This document shows, piece after piece, positions 1-8,679 of a stretch of 59,803 nt of DNA. Within the stretch, counting starts at the first letter, position 1, and the number at the start of each line of letters is the position of its first letter. The notes beneath the pieces were generated by a model, which worked only from the letters and a program-made list of their open reading frames with translations, was not told where the DNA came from and did no database searches. The position numbers were made by a program, and so were the translations under genes. Origin of the DNA: Komagataeibacter oboediens (GTDB lineage Bacteria > Pseudomonadota > Alphaproteobacteria > Acetobacterales > Acetobacteraceae); NCBI RefSeq assembly GCF_003207815.1, contig NZ_NKTX01000016.1, positions 1 to 59,803 of the forward strand, in the 5' to 3' direction.

Positions 1-2
1 TT

Positions 3-302
3 CACGATCCGTCTGATCCAATGGGCAAGTTGTTCTTCAACATCCTTGCGACTTTCGCGGAGTTTGAAGCCGATCTGATCCGGATGCGTACTCGTGAAGG
101 GATGGCCGTTGCACGCGACAAAGGTAAACTACGCGGAAAGAAACCCAAGCTTTCTGAACGTCAGCAAAAAGAGCTTCGCCGGATGTATGATACCGGCGAT
201 TACTCCATCAGCGATCTTTCAGAACTGTTTTCTATTTCTCGGCCAACTGTCTATCGAACTCTCAGCAGAACAGCCTCAACGTTCTTGTTGGGTTCACTCT
301 AA
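3..302 (+). CDS. Serine recombinase (resolvase/invertase), C-terminal part, 5' end outside window
   Basis: The reading frame is open from the first bases of the window, so the N-terminal catalytic serine lies upstream and is not seen. Visible are the end of the catalytic domain and the long E-helix (GKLFFNILATFAEFEADLIR, then the MRTREGMAVARDKGK stretch typical of resolvases). A C-terminal helix-turn-helix follows (LSERQQKELRRMY...YSISDLSELFSISRPTVYRTL). Resolvases of this family resolve cointegrates formed by Tn3-type transposons. The stop codon at 300-302 lies inside the terminal inverted repeat, which is a common arrangement when the resolvase gene is at the end of the element. A DNA invertase is possible from sequence alone, but the adjacent inverted repeat favours a transposon resolvase. 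Confidence 0.85.
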   Translation, partial: HDPSDPMGKLFFNILATFAEFEADLIRMRTREGMAVARDKGKLRGKKPKLSERQQKELRRMYDTGDYSISDLSELFSISRPTVYRTLSRTASTFLLGSL

Positions 303-336
303 GCGTACGTAAAGTACACTTTCGTGTCGTGACCCC
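299..336 (+). mobile_element. Terminal inverted repeat (one end) of a Tn3-family transposon
   Basis: Read on the minus strand from 336 down to 299, this 38-bp segment begins GGGGTCACGACACGAAAG and ends ACGTACGCTTAG. Tn3-family ends are typically 38 bp, begin GGGG and end near ACG(T/C)TAAG, so length, outer end and inner end all fit. It lies directly after a serine resolvase gene and directly before the break in an FUSC transporter gene. The five bases outside it (337-341, ATGTA) would be one copy of the expected 5-bp target duplication. The other end and the transposase are left of the window. Confidence 0.7.
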
Positions 337-987
337 ATGTAGCACGATTTCACGCAGCAGCACCGCCAGGCGGTGCAGCACGTTTTCCACCTGCGCCACC
401 ATGGTCGCCCGAGCGCGGGTGGGCAGGCCGATGGTGAACAGCATGGCCATTCCCGCCTCGCACACCACACCAAGGACAATATAGGTGGCGCGTGAAATCC
501 CGATGAAAAAGACATTATCCGGTTCGGATGCAGCCGCCACCGCAATGATCGAGCAGGTATAGCCCGACAGCACGAACGCATAGGAACGGAAGTTCAGGCA
601 GAACGTCGCCAGAAAACTGCACAACCCGATCCATGTCGCCACGGCAGGAAAGAACAGCCACGACTGCTGCGGAAAGGCGGCGATGAACACCACCGCGGCA
701 ACCGCGCCAGCCAGCGTGCCCACGATACGCCACCGCGCCTTGGACATGCTTTCGCCCCGGCGCACCTGGGCCACCGACCATACGGTGGCGACCGCCCATT
801 GCGGGCTGTCCAGTTCCATCCACAGCGCAATGGCCAGCGCCACGATGGAGGCAATGGTATTGCGCAACGCGAACGCCACGGCCTGCGGCGTGGGGCAGAA
901 CAGCCAGTGCAGCATGCGCCCGTCCACAGGCCAGCGCATGATCGGCCACCGCACGTCCGGACCGGGCATAAAGCGGGAAATATTCAT
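337..987 (-). pseudogene. FUSC-family transporter, N-terminal ~217 residues, truncated by transposon insertion
   Basis: The protein starts at ATG 985-987 behind an AGGATC-type ribosome site. It shows the start of a fusaric acid resistance/aromatic-acid exporter (FUSC) membrane domain: hydrophobic segments near residues 37-55, 90-110, 115-135, 140-155 and 170-190, with the family-like QWAVATVWSVAQVRRGESMSKA region. Family members are commonly 350-700 residues. Here the frame runs into the transposon end after about residue 217 and then reads about 24 foreign residues before a stop at 262. The rest of the gene should lie beyond the transposon. It follows malic enzyme on the same strand with an 84-bp gap. 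Loss of exporter function is inferred. Confidence 0.75.
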
Positions 988-1071
988 CTGATCCTGCCCG
1001 TCATGGCATGGCGGACACGTTTTACTTCGCCTTACCGAAGCCGTTTGCCCATCGAAATCGCAGTGGAGAGC

Positions 1072-2772
1072 CTAGCGGGTGGGGTCCAGCCGGTCATACG
1101 GACGATACCGCGCGGTCCAGACAGCATCCTTCAGCGCAGCCTCAAGCGTTTCGGACGATGCCTGCGGGGCCACGCCTTCCGCCTGCCCCTGCCGGATGAC
1201 GGCACGCGCCACGGCCATGGCCACGGTGCGCAGTTCGGACACGGGAGGCAGCAGAGGTACCGTCGCCTGATCATCCGCCCCGGCGGCGGGAGAAAGCCCT
1301 GCCAGCGCGTGGGCGGCGGCAAGGAACATGCCATCCGTCATGCGCGTAATGCCGCCTGCCACCACCGCAAGGCCAACACCGGGAAAGACATAGGAATTGT
1401 TGATCTGGTCCACCGGGCGGCTGTGTCCGTCATAGTCCACTGGCGCGAACGGACCGCCGGTCCCGATGATTGCGCGCCCCCCCGTCCAGTCCAGCAGATC
1501 GGCAGGCGTTGCCTCGATATTGGCCGTGGGATTGGACAGGGCAAAAATGACCGGACGGGCGGACTGGTCCGCCATCGGGGCCACGATGTCACGGGTAAAT
1601 GCCCCGCCCTGCCCCGATGTCCCGATCAGCATGGTGGGACGGACGTTCTGCATGACCTCGGCCAGCGTGACATGATCAGCATCAGCCACATTCCACGCCG
1701 CCGCGATATCGGCGGGCTGCGCGAAGGGGCGCTGGCCTTCGGTCACGCCGTCCATCCCCTCACGCACAAGCCCGTCGAGATCGACCATGAAGAAACGGCG
1801 GTTTGCTTCCCCGGGCGTCATGCCATCCGCCACCATCATCTGCGCCAGCAGGTCGGCAATGCCGCACCCGGCACCACCCGCGCCGAAAATGACGATGCGC
1901 TGGTCAGACAGCGGGGCCGCGCCGGCGCGGATCGCGGCCAGCAGCGCGCCCGCCGTCACCCCCGCCGTGCCCTGGATATCATCGTTATAGGTGCACATCC
2001 CGTCGCGATAACGGCGCAGGATGCGCAGCGCATCCGCGCCCGACAGATCTTCCCAATGCAGGGCGATATTGGGCCATCGCGCGTTCACGGCAGCCACGAA
2101 TTCCGCAATGAAGGCATCATAATCCGCCCCGCGCACGCGTTCGTGCCACCAGCCGATATATTCCGGGTCTTCCAGCAGGGTCGCATTATCGGTGCCGACA
2201 TCCAGCAGGACGGGCAACGCGCGGGCCGGGTCCAGACCGCCACAGGCGGTATAGAGCGACAGCTTGCCAATGGGGATGCCCATGCCATTGGCCCCCTGGT
2301 CGCCAATGCCCAGAATGCTGCCACCGTCACTGGCCACGATCACGCGTACCCCGTCCCATTGCGGGTCCGACAGGATGTCGGCAATGCGGCCACGATCCGC
2401 GTATGTCAGGAACAGGCCACGCGGACGGGTCCAGATATGGCTGAATTCCCGGCATGCCCGGCCAATCGCGGGGGTGTAGATAATGGGCAGCCACGCCTCC
2501 AGCGCCTGATCGATGATGGCGTAGAACAGCGTTTCGTTACGATCCTGGATTTCACGCAGCGCAATATGTCGCGAAAAATTGTCCGGCAGCGCCGCCAGTC
2601 GCGCACGGGCAAGGTCGACCTGTTCCTCCAGTGTGGCGACACGTGCGGGCAGCAGGCCATGCAGCCCAAACAGGTCACGTTCACGCCTGTCGAATGCATT
2701 TCCCTTGTTCAGAACTGGACAATCCAGAAGTTCCCTGCCGGACAGCGCCGTTTTGAGGGAAGTATGAGACAT
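1072..2772 (-). CDS. maeA: NAD-dependent malic enzyme (oxaloacetate-decarboxylating)
   Basis: It oxidatively decarboxylates malate to pyruvate, feeding pyruvate from the TCA cycle in the cytoplasm. From ATG 2770-2772 it has 566 residues, the usual size of MaeA/SfcA enzymes (about 565). Visible are the N-terminal malic domain with the catalytic Tyr in YTPAIGRACREF (Tyr99) and Lys170 in NGMGIPIGKLSLYTACGG. The metal-binding acidic residues are in CTYNDDIQGTAG (about 263-265), and the dinucleotide fold is GAGGAG at 297-302. The cofactor is inferred from family, not from a tested residue. An upstream in-frame ATG (2791-2793) is possible. A LysR gene is divergent across a 138-bp gap and is a likely regulator. 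Confidence 0.93.
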   Translation of the reverse strand: MSHTSLKTALSGRELLDCPVLNKGNAFDRRERDLFGLHGLLPARVATLEEQVDLARARLAALPDNFSRHIALREIQDRNETLFYAIIDQALEAWLPIIYTPAIGRACREFSHIWTRPRGLFLTYADRGRIADILSDPQWDGVRVIVASDGGSILGIGDQGANGMGIPIGKLSLYTACGGLDPARALPVLLDVGTDNATLLEDPEYIGWWHERVRGADYDAFIAEFVAAVNARWPNIALHWEDLSGADALRILRRYRDGMCTYNDDIQGTAGVTAGALLAAIRAGAAPLSDQRIVIFGAGGAGCGIADLLAQMMVADGMTPGEANRRFFMVDLDGLVREGMDGVTEGQRPFAQPADIAAAWNVADADHVTLAEVMQNVRPTMLIGTSGQGGAFTRDIVAPMADQSARPVIFALSNPTANIEATPADLLDWTGGRAIIGTGGPFAPVDYDGHSRPVDQINNSYVFPGVGLAVVAGGITRMTDGMFLAAAHALAGLSPAAGADDQATVPLLPPVSELRTVAMAVARAVIRQGQAEGVAPQASSETLEAALKDAVWTARYRPYDRLDPTR

Positions 2773-2910
2773 GGATCGTACTGTATCCGACATAAGAACC
2801 CGATATTGCGATAACAGTGGAAGGGTGCGCAGAATACGGATCTGCACATCTTCGTGTAGGGCATGCGGTTGCACGCCAACCGTACGCCAGACGCAATCAT
2901 GGAATGCCAC

Positions 2911-3816
2911 ATGTCGGATGAGATCAGTGACCTGAAGTTTTTCTGCATCCTGACCGCAGCGGGCAGCATTGCCGGATGCGCACGCGCCATGGGCATGTCA
3001 TCCGCCGCCATGAGCCGCCGCCTGAGCGCAATGGAATTCCGTCTGGGCACCCGGCTGGTCACGCGCACATCGCGCCATTTCGCCCTGACGGCGGAAGGCC
3101 AGCGCCTGCACGAACACGCAGTCAGGATCATGCAGGAAGTGGAGGAAGCCGAGGCCGAACTGACCGCGCGCGCCGGTATCCCGCATGGGCTGCTGCGGGT
3201 GGGCGTGCCATCGGAAATCGGGCGGAAACTGCTGGCCGGTGTCGTGGCCGCCTTTGTGGGGCAGTACCCCGATGTCACCGTGCACCTGACCCTGTCCGAT
3301 GCGGGGCTGGATGTGATTGATGACGGGCTGGACATTGCCATCCGCCCCGGCATGCCGTCGGATCAGGAAGTCATGACCACCAGCCTGATCAACAGCCGCC
3401 GCGTGGTCTGCGCGTCGCCGGAATACAGCGCGCGCAAGGGACTGCCCACGACACCGCATGACCTGCTGAAACATGACTGCATCTGCCTGATCCGCCGCCA
3501 GCGCATATTCAATGAATGGGCCTATCTGGATGGAAAGGTGCGCAAGGAAATTCACGTCACTCCGCGCCTTGCCACATCCAGCAGCGAAGTCGTGCATGAC
3601 TGGGCGGTCAGCGGGCGCGGCATCGCGCTGAAGGTGCTGTGGGATATTGCCGATGACCTGAAATGCGGCCGGCTGATCGAATGTCTCAGCACCTATGCGT
3701 GGGAGGACGTGACGCTGTATGCCGTCTATCCCTCCCGCGCGCACCTGCCCTCACGCACGCGGTTTTTCCTCGATTTCGTGCGGCGTGAACTGCGCCAGAA
3801 CTATTTCGGGACGTGA
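2911..3816 (+). CDS. LysR-family transcriptional regulator, divergent from malic enzyme
   Basis: This is a 301-residue LysR-type regulator. The N-terminal winged helix-turn-helix is at about residues 5-62 (ISDLKFFCILTAAGSIAGCARAMGMSSAAMSRRLSAMEFRLGTRL), and the C-terminal periplasmic-binding-like effector domain starts near residue 90. I chose ATG 2911 because the preceding in-frame Met codons (2863, 2899) would add a non-family N-terminal tail. The effector domain has the LRVGVPSEIGRKLLAG and GLDIAIRPG signatures of the CrgA/DsdC-like subgroup. It is transcribed away from maeA and by the usual LysR layout may control it; the inducer cannot be predicted. Confidence 0.9.
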   Translation: MSDEISDLKFFCILTAAGSIAGCARAMGMSSAAMSRRLSAMEFRLGTRLVTRTSRHFALTAEGQRLHEHAVRIMQEVEEAEAELTARAGIPHGLLRVGVPSEIGRKLLAGVVAAFVGQYPDVTVHLTLSDAGLDVIDDGLDIAIRPGMPSDQEVMTTSLINSRRVVCASPEYSARKGLPTTPHDLLKHDCICLIRRQRIFNEWAYLDGKVRKEIHVTPRLATSSSEVVHDWAVSGRGIALKVLWDIADDLKCGRLIECLSTYAWEDVTLYAVYPSRAHLPSRTRFFLDFVRRELRQNYFGT

Positions 3817-3876
3817 CCGCCATCCCCTGAAGGCTGCCTGAACAAACTACCTGCAAATCTGCTGGAAGTTTGTGAT

Positions 3877-3972
3877 GATGCTTTTTCAGAAAGCGTCGCC
3901 TTGGTTTCAACAAGGCGACACCCAAAAAGTTTTTTCCTTTTATATCAATGATTTATTATCGGACAGCTTCTT
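3877..3972. repeat. Intergenic hairpin repeat, copy A
   Basis: This copy lies between the convergent LysR and dioxygenase genes. It contains a perfect 9-bp hairpin, GTCGCCTTG and CAAGGCGAC (3895-3919). A tail from AAGGCGACACCCAAAAAG to ACAGCTTC closely matches, base by base, the copy at 56068-56126. It may also act as the terminator for both flanking genes. Confidence 0.6.
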
Positions 3973-4984
3973 ACGTGCGGCTGCCGTAATTGGCGCGGAT
4001 GCGTTCATCCAGATAGTCGCGGGCGGTAATGGGGGCGTATTTCTTCTGCGGCCCCTGAATGACCGCATCGCGGTTGGCCTGACAGAAAAACGGTAGTGAC
4101 AGACGTGGCCCCAGATATTCATCGCGCCGGGGCATACGCACACGGTGCAGGGTGGATTTCAGGCGGTCGTCGCTCCAGCGCATCAGCATGTCACCAATAT
4201 TGCACGTCACCGCGCCTGCCACCGGTGGTACGTCCGTCCATGCCAGTGTCGTATCCGCATCCTTGCCGGGACAGACCTGCAGGCCCCCCTGCCCCGGTCG
4301 CTGGTGCAGCAGGGTCAGGCAGTCGAAATCGGAATGGGCACCGGCACGCCAGAATTCGAAATCCTCGTCCTTTGCGTTTTCCATGCTCATGTAATGGATC
4401 AGGCGCAGGGTACTCTGGTATTCAGCGGATGCGGGATCATGGTTGTGGGTAAAGAAATCCGCATCGAACCCCAGCCTGAGGGCAAAACACGACAGGATTT
4501 TCATCCCCAGTTCCCAGTTCTGGTGCTCGAAACGCTGCATGCGGGCCTGAAATCCGGGCAATACGCTTTCGTCGGGCCATATGTCACTGCCCATCTGTGA
4601 CAGGGTGATCTGGTAGGATTCCTTGTTATCCGGTGTCCCGGTGGATGGGCGGACCTGCGCGCGGTATTCCCAGCCCACGTTGGACCCCGGACGACGGGCG
4701 TAATGCGCCTTTTCATCCATCGGCAGGTCAAAGAACCGGCCCGCAGCGGCAAAGGCGGCATCCACGTCCGCCGGGTCAATGCCGTGATTGATGACCTGAA
4801 AAAAGCCGACCTGCGTCGCGGCGTCCCAGAGTGCATCCGTAATCACGGATTTGCGGCTGTCGTAATCCGACAGGTCGATCTGTGGAATATCACGGGCGAC
4901 ACAGGTGCCGTGGCCGCCAATACGGGCTTCACGATTCAGTTCGGATTGCGCACTGCCATGCAGGGCGGGAGATGAAGTGGACAT
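3971..4984 (-). CDS. Isopenicillin N synthase-like Fe(II)/2-oxoglutarate dioxygenase
   Basis: A 337-residue soluble non-haem iron oxygenase. The N-terminal DIOX_N region is visible (IPQIDLSDY...GFFQVINHGID, about 33-70), followed by the double-stranded beta-helix domain. The iron triad is HSD at His217/Asp219 plus His280 in KSTLHRV, and the 2-oxoglutarate-binding RxS is at Arg294/Ser296 (PRLSLPFF). The start at ATG 4982-4984 is supported by a GGAGAAG ribosome site; an upstream in-frame extension of 27 residues has no such support. The substrate is unknown. Bacterial relatives act on small molecules and antibiotics, or form ethylene. No biosynthetic neighbours are present, so a catabolic or stand-alone role is as likely as antibiotic synthesis. 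Confidence 0.85.
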   Translation of the reverse strand: MSTSSPALHGSAQSELNREARIGGHGTCVARDIPQIDLSDYDSRKSVITDALWDAATQVGFFQVINHGIDPADVDAAFAAAGRFFDLPMDEKAHYARRPGSNVGWEYRAQVRPSTGTPDNKESYQITLSQMGSDIWPDESVLPGFQARMQRFEHQNWELGMKILSCFALRLGFDADFFTHNHDPASAEYQSTLRLIHYMSMENAKDEDFEFWRAGAHSDFDCLTLLHQRPGQGGLQVCPGKDADTTLAWTDVPPVAGAVTCNIGDMLMRWSDDRLKSTLHRVRMPRRDEYLGPRLSLPFFCQANRDAVIQGPQKKYAPITARDYLDERIRANYGSRT

Positions 4985-5219
4985 GCGGTCTTCTCCGGTC
5001 AGAAGGTGTGTCCTGCCGGGCACGCAAGGCAGACGGAACATGGCACGGCCAGACCAGTCCGGCATGGCCGGATGGCGATGGAAAACAGCCCGTCATGTAA
5101 AATGTACTGCACGTCAGCGGCCCACTAATCAGGAACAGATTGGTGTGGAGCAATGCCCAGGAAAAAATCCCGACCGCTTCTACTCGCTTCGTAACAACAG
5201 CATGGACGGGCATTTTCCG

Positions 5220-6401
5220 TCAAGCGGGAAAACACGCGCTATCCGGCATTCCGGGCAGCCAGACCGTGAAGCATGTCCCCTGTCCCGGCGTGCTGGTGAT
5301 ATCCAGACGCCCGCCATGGCGATCAAGGATATGCCGGACAATGGCCAGCCCCAGCCCCGTCCCCTGATCTGCCCCGCGGCGCCCGGCGGATTGGGACACA
5401 CGGTAGAACCGTTCGGTCAGGCGCGGCAGGTGCCGCGCTTCGATGCCCGGCCCGTTGTCACGCACTGAAATTGCAAGCCCGCCCCCCTCCTGCCAGTGTG
5501 CCCCGATGTCGATACGCGCCACCGCAGGCGGAGCCGGACGGCCATACCGCAGGGCATTTTCACATAGATTGACCAGCACCTGCAGGATCTGGTCCGCATC
5601 CCCCCGCAACGTGCCCGCTGGCGCGGGGTGGATGATGACGGCGGCCCGGTCTTCCGCCGGTTTACCCTGAAGTTCGTCATTCAGGCGGGCAAACAGGTCG
5701 GACAGCACCACCTGTCCCTGCGGGCGCTGGTGTTCAAGCATCTGCACACGCGACAGATACAGCAGCCGGTCAATCAGGCGTTGCATCCGCGCGGCCTGCC
5801 GGGCCATGATGGCCAGGAATTTCTGTCGGGCCACGGCATCGTTCGCGGCTGGTCCCTGCAGCGTTTCAATAAAACCGATCAGGGCAGCAAGCGGCGTGCG
5901 CAGTTCATGGCTGGCATGGGCGACAAAATCGCTGCGGGCGCGATCCAGGGCGTCATGCGCCGTGGCATCCAGCAGCACCACCACGCAGGCAGGATGGCCA
6001 TGCCATGACCCTGCCCTTGCAAAGCCCTGCACCACCCGGCGCACCGGCACATCGGCCTCGATCCGAACCTCGCGGATGCTACCGGGCTGCAGTTCGGCCA
6101 CGGCGCGCTGCAGGGCGGGATGGCGGATCAGGGTGCCCAGCCCCTCGGCAAACTCGGCCTGCGCGCGGGCGCCCGCATGCAACAGCCGCCCCCCACGCGA
6201 CAGCACCACCAGGGCGACCGGCAGTTCGTCAACCGTAACCGTGTCTTCATCCCCGCTGGCCACGGGGTCCGCCCGGGAACGGACGGGATAATAAGGCAGC
6301 CGGCGCAGCGGACCGGAAGAAGACGTGACAAGATACACGGCATATCCCCCCACGACCGCACCGGCCACCAGCCCCGCCACCATCAGAACAAGCGCCGTCA
6401 C
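5220..6401 (-). CDS. PhoR-like two-component sensor histidine kinase (orphan)
   Basis: A membrane-anchored kinase of 393 residues if started at GTG 6399-6401, which has a strong GGGAGAATGGG site; an ATG at 6450-6452 is the longer alternative with a weak site. Visible are one N-terminal membrane segment (residues 3-25), a PAS-like sensor region (about 55-150), and the H-box HASHELRTPL with phospho-acceptor His165. Also present are the N-box NLCENALRYG, the G1 box DNGPGI and the G2 box GTGLGLAIV. The layout matches PhoR kinases that sense phosphate limitation through PstSCAB/PhoU. No phoB, pst or phoU gene adjoins it, so the phosphate role is only an inference from architecture. Confidence 0.82.
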   Translation of the reverse strand: MTALVLMVAGLVAGAVVGGYAVYLVTSSSGPLRRLPYYPVRSRADPVASGDEDTVTVDELPVALVVLSRGGRLLHAGARAQAEFAEGLGTLIRHPALQRAVAELQPGSIREVRIEADVPVRRVVQGFARAGSWHGHPACVVVLLDATAHDALDRARSDFVAHASHELRTPLAALIGFIETLQGPAANDAVARQKFLAIMARQAARMQRLIDRLLYLSRVQMLEHQRPQGQVVLSDLFARLNDELQGKPAEDRAAVIIHPAPAGTLRGDADQILQVLVNLCENALRYGRPAPPAVARIDIGAHWQEGGGLAISVRDNGPGIEARHLPRLTERFYRVSQSAGRRGADQGTGLGLAIVRHILDRHGGRLDITSTPGQGTCFTVWLPGMPDSACFPA

Positions 6402-6483
6402 CCCATTCTCCCATTCCCGGCCTGCCCCACGGCATGACATGGGCGATACCATGATGGCGGCAAAGCGAAAAGTAGAATGAATT

Positions 6484-6500
6484 TTGTAATAAAATTACAA
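6484..6500. promoter_or_regulatory. AT-rich perfect dyad upstream of the histidine kinase
   Basis: TTGTAAT-AAA-ATTACAA is a perfect 7-bp inverted repeat with a 3-base spacer. It lies in an unusually AT-rich stretch (about 6470-6600) within the 6402-6757 gap between the kinase (leftward) and the porin (rightward). The size and symmetry suit an operator, but I cannot name the regulator. Confidence 0.35.
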
Positions 6501-6525
6501 TTTGTGCGATGCAAAATTAATAAAG

Positions 6526-6633
6526 TTACACTCCATTTGACATTTGGATAATTTTAAAATATGCATCGATCATCATAAAAATAAAAACAATGGTTGCCAA
6601 AATCATGACCCATCCGTTCACGTCCCTTCGCAT
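6526..6633 (-). CDS. Possible 35-residue single-pass membrane microprotein
   Basis: From ATG 6631-6633 the frame encodes a short basic N-terminus, then a strongly hydrophobic helix (VMILATIVFIFMMIDAYF) and a short polar tail ending MSNGV. This is the composition of a single-span small membrane protein. It lies in the otherwise empty AT-rich gap, reading toward the kinase gene. There is no good ribosome-binding site (GGGAAAGCGGACAG precedes the start) and I recognise no family, so it may be chance. Confidence 0.3.
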   Translation of the reverse strand: MRRDVNGWVMILATIVFIFMMIDAYFKIIQMSNGV

Positions 6634-6757
6634 ATCTGTCCGCTTTCCCGATTGCGTCGTGCGTCCACCCGCGCCCTGACCGGGCGGCACGCACCCAAGG
6701 CATCCTTGCCGCGTTTTCACGCCCCGCCATCCGGCCCGGCCACGAGAAAATCGACAG

Positions 6758-8485
6758 ATGACACGACACAACCGCCATATGCCGGACTGGCATGGCCGCA
6801 CCCCGTTCCCTCATACATGCAGATGGCTGCTGGCCGTGGGCGCTATGGCCCTGCCCATGACACGTGCCATGGCGCAGGCCATTCCTGCGGCCATGCCGTC
6901 CGTCCCCTCACTCGTCACCAATGGCGCGGTTTCGGTCATGCCTTCGACGGGTGTGACACAGGAACAGCAGATCAGCCTCAATATGGATGCCGAACGTCTG
7001 GGCCCGACGCCCGAGGCCATCCGCAGGCCGCCCAACACCCCCATTCCGCCCAGCGGCGTACCGGTCTATCCGTCCGCCGGCCTTGCGACCATGAGCATCG
7101 CCCCCGTCAGCAGCCCCGGCGACAGCAAGGCGTTCCACAAGATCGAACTGGACGCCCTTCTGGTCCATCATGAAGGCCCGTCCAGCCTGTTGCCCGAATG
7201 GATCGACGCCCAGCATGACAGCGACCTGGAGGACCCGTACTACGTCCCCACCGCAGGCAGCGGCCACCTGGTCCCGCAGCTCAATCCCCTGCGCAAAAGG
7301 CTGCTGGACCATGGCGTCAGCTTCGCCTTTACCTACAAGGGCGAAGCGATGGGCGTCATCAATGGTGGCGTGGAACGGGGCATGAGCTACGTGCACGAAC
7401 TGACCGCGCAGGTGAACTTCGACCTGGAAAAAATGGCGGGGATAACCGGCTGGTCGGTCCATACGCTGGTGATGGAGCGCGCAGGCCACGCCGTAAGCCA
7501 TGACCGCGTGGGGGAATATTACGTCAATCTGCAGGAAGTCTATGGCCTGTCGGGCAACGTGGTGGCCCATCTGGTGGATTTCTATGCCGAAAAGAAGCTG
7601 CTGGACAACCATCTGGACATCACCTTCGGGCGCATGGCGCTGACGCATGTCTTTGCCACCTCGCCCCTGCTGTGTTCGTTCATGGTGACGTGTTCCGCGC
7701 CCGTGGCGCTGAAACTGGACCCCGGTTTCAGCGTGTATCCGAAGGCGACGTGGGGTTCGCGCATCCGCATGCGCCCCACCCGCGATACCGCCATCCAGAT
7801 CGGCGCGTATTCGGTCAATGCCCTGAGCGACAACCCCAGCGGCTGGGCATGGGGCAGCGAAAAGGCGACCGGCATCATGCTGCCTGTCGAATTCACGTGG
7901 CAGCCGTTCCTGACCCGCAACCGCCTGCCCGGGCATTACGTGCTGGGCTATGCGCATGACACCACGCGCTATGCGGACCAGATTGGCGTGGGCCTGCCTG
8001 CGGCCCTGCAGTCGGCGGCGGGACGGCAGCGTTCGGCACCGATGGACATGTTCTGGTTTGAAGGCGACCAGATGGTCTATCGCCGGGGTGGGCGTAACCA
8101 GATGGCGGGTGGCTACCTGATGGCGGGCTATATCCATAATACCCCGCATGTGACCTCGATTTCGGATGAAGCCTATGGTGGTCTGTCCTTTGCCGGTGTC
8201 TTTCCATCGCGCGTCACGGACCGGCTGGGCATCATGTATTCGTGGTACCACGTCAGCCACCGCAAGGAGGAAGGCCAGATCCTGCGGTATGAGGCCGGTT
8301 ATTCACTGGGCAGCAGCGTGCGCGCGCCCCAGACGGACTCCCACATCATAGAAGCCTATTACGCCATTGACGCCATGCCCGGCATACTGGTCCAGCCGGA
8401 ATTCGAATACATGATCCGCCCGGGGGAGACGAAGCACATTCCCAATGCCGCCCTGGTCGGGCTGAAGGTCATCGCCAACCTGTGA
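6758..8485 (+). CDS. OprB-family carbohydrate porin
   Basis: An outer-membrane beta-barrel of 575 residues. The N-terminal signal peptide has a hydrophobic core around residues 23-33 and likely cleavage after MTRAMA-QA. A proline-rich linker (about 40-130) precedes the barrel. The porin region from about residue 170 carries the family pattern: FAFTYKGEAMGVINGG, VNFDLEKMAGITGW, LDITFGRMAL, and a barrel rich in alternating aromatic residues to the C-terminus. OprB porins pass glucose and other sugars. In acetic acid bacteria such porins feed periplasmic dehydrogenases, but this link is inferred. It stands alone, closed by a terminator at 8511-8543. Confidence 0.88.
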   Translation: MTRHNRHMPDWHGRTPFPHTCRWLLAVGAMALPMTRAMAQAIPAAMPSVPSLVTNGAVSVMPSTGVTQEQQISLNMDAERLGPTPEAIRRPPNTPIPPSGVPVYPSAGLATMSIAPVSSPGDSKAFHKIELDALLVHHEGPSSLLPEWIDAQHDSDLEDPYYVPTAGSGHLVPQLNPLRKRLLDHGVSFAFTYKGEAMGVINGGVERGMSYVHELTAQVNFDLEKMAGITGWSVHTLVMERAGHAVSHDRVGEYYVNLQEVYGLSGNVVAHLVDFYAEKKLLDNHLDITFGRMALTHVFATSPLLCSFMVTCSAPVALKLDPGFSVYPKATWGSRIRMRPTRDTAIQIGAYSVNALSDNPSGWAWGSEKATGIMLPVEFTWQPFLTRNRLPGHYVLGYAHDTTRYADQIGVGLPAALQSAAGRQRSAPMDMFWFEGDQMVYRRGGRNQMAGGYLMAGYIHNTPHVTSISDEAYGGLSFAGVFPSRVTDRLGIMYSWYHVSHRKEEGQILRYEAGYSLGSSVRAPQTDSHIIEAYYAIDAMPGILVQPEFEYMIRPGETKHIPNAALVGLKVIANL

Positions 8486-8510
8486 CCCGTTTCACGCACA
8501 ACGGCGCGGG

Positions 8511-8543
8511 AGCCCTGCATCCGGAAGGATGCTGGGCTTTTTT
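8511..8543 (+). terminator. Rho-independent terminator after the porin gene
   Basis: AGCCCTGCATCC-GGAA-GGATGCTGGGCT forms a 12-bp stem with one mismatch and a GNRA tetraloop, followed by TTTTTT. It begins 26 bases after the porin stop codon. Confidence 0.85.
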
Positions 8544-8554
8544 CCATGCGTCAG

Positions 8555-8585
8555 ATGCAAATGATAATGCGAATTTGTTGCATTT
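8555..8585. promoter_or_regulatory. Candidate Fur-binding region, distal
   Basis: TGCAAATGATAATGCG followed by AATTTGTTGCATTT contains the TGATAAT Fur half-site inside a TGCAAA...GCATTT frame. It lies upstream of the TonB-dependent receptor. The same TGCAAATG...GCATTT elements recur at the other iron locus (53264-53286). Confidence 0.5.
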
Positions 8586-8621
8586 AAGTGACACTGAACG
8601 GTGAACTGCCTTTCGTCTTAT

Positions 8622-8636
8622 TGCGAATAATTATCA
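8622..8636. promoter_or_regulatory. Fur box, proximal, upstream of siderophore receptor
   Basis: TGCGAATAATTATCA matches the Fur 7-1-7 consensus TGATAATnATTATCA at 12 of the 14 specified bases. It ends 43 bases before the receptor start codon, a position suited to iron-dependent repression. Confidence 0.65.
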
Positions 8637-8679
8637 AGATAGATATGCAGCCTTCATGCAATTAAGAGGCTGTTGCAAT

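Noticed and set aside
799-2814. 671-codon open frame on the plus strand
   Set aside because: It lies antisense to FUSC and malic enzyme, which show full motif sets. The product is Arg/His/Gly-rich with no domain, a high-GC shadow.
6908-8260. 450-codon open frame on the minus strand
   Set aside because: It is antisense to the OprB porin gene; its composition is His/Gln/Arg-rich and it has no motif.
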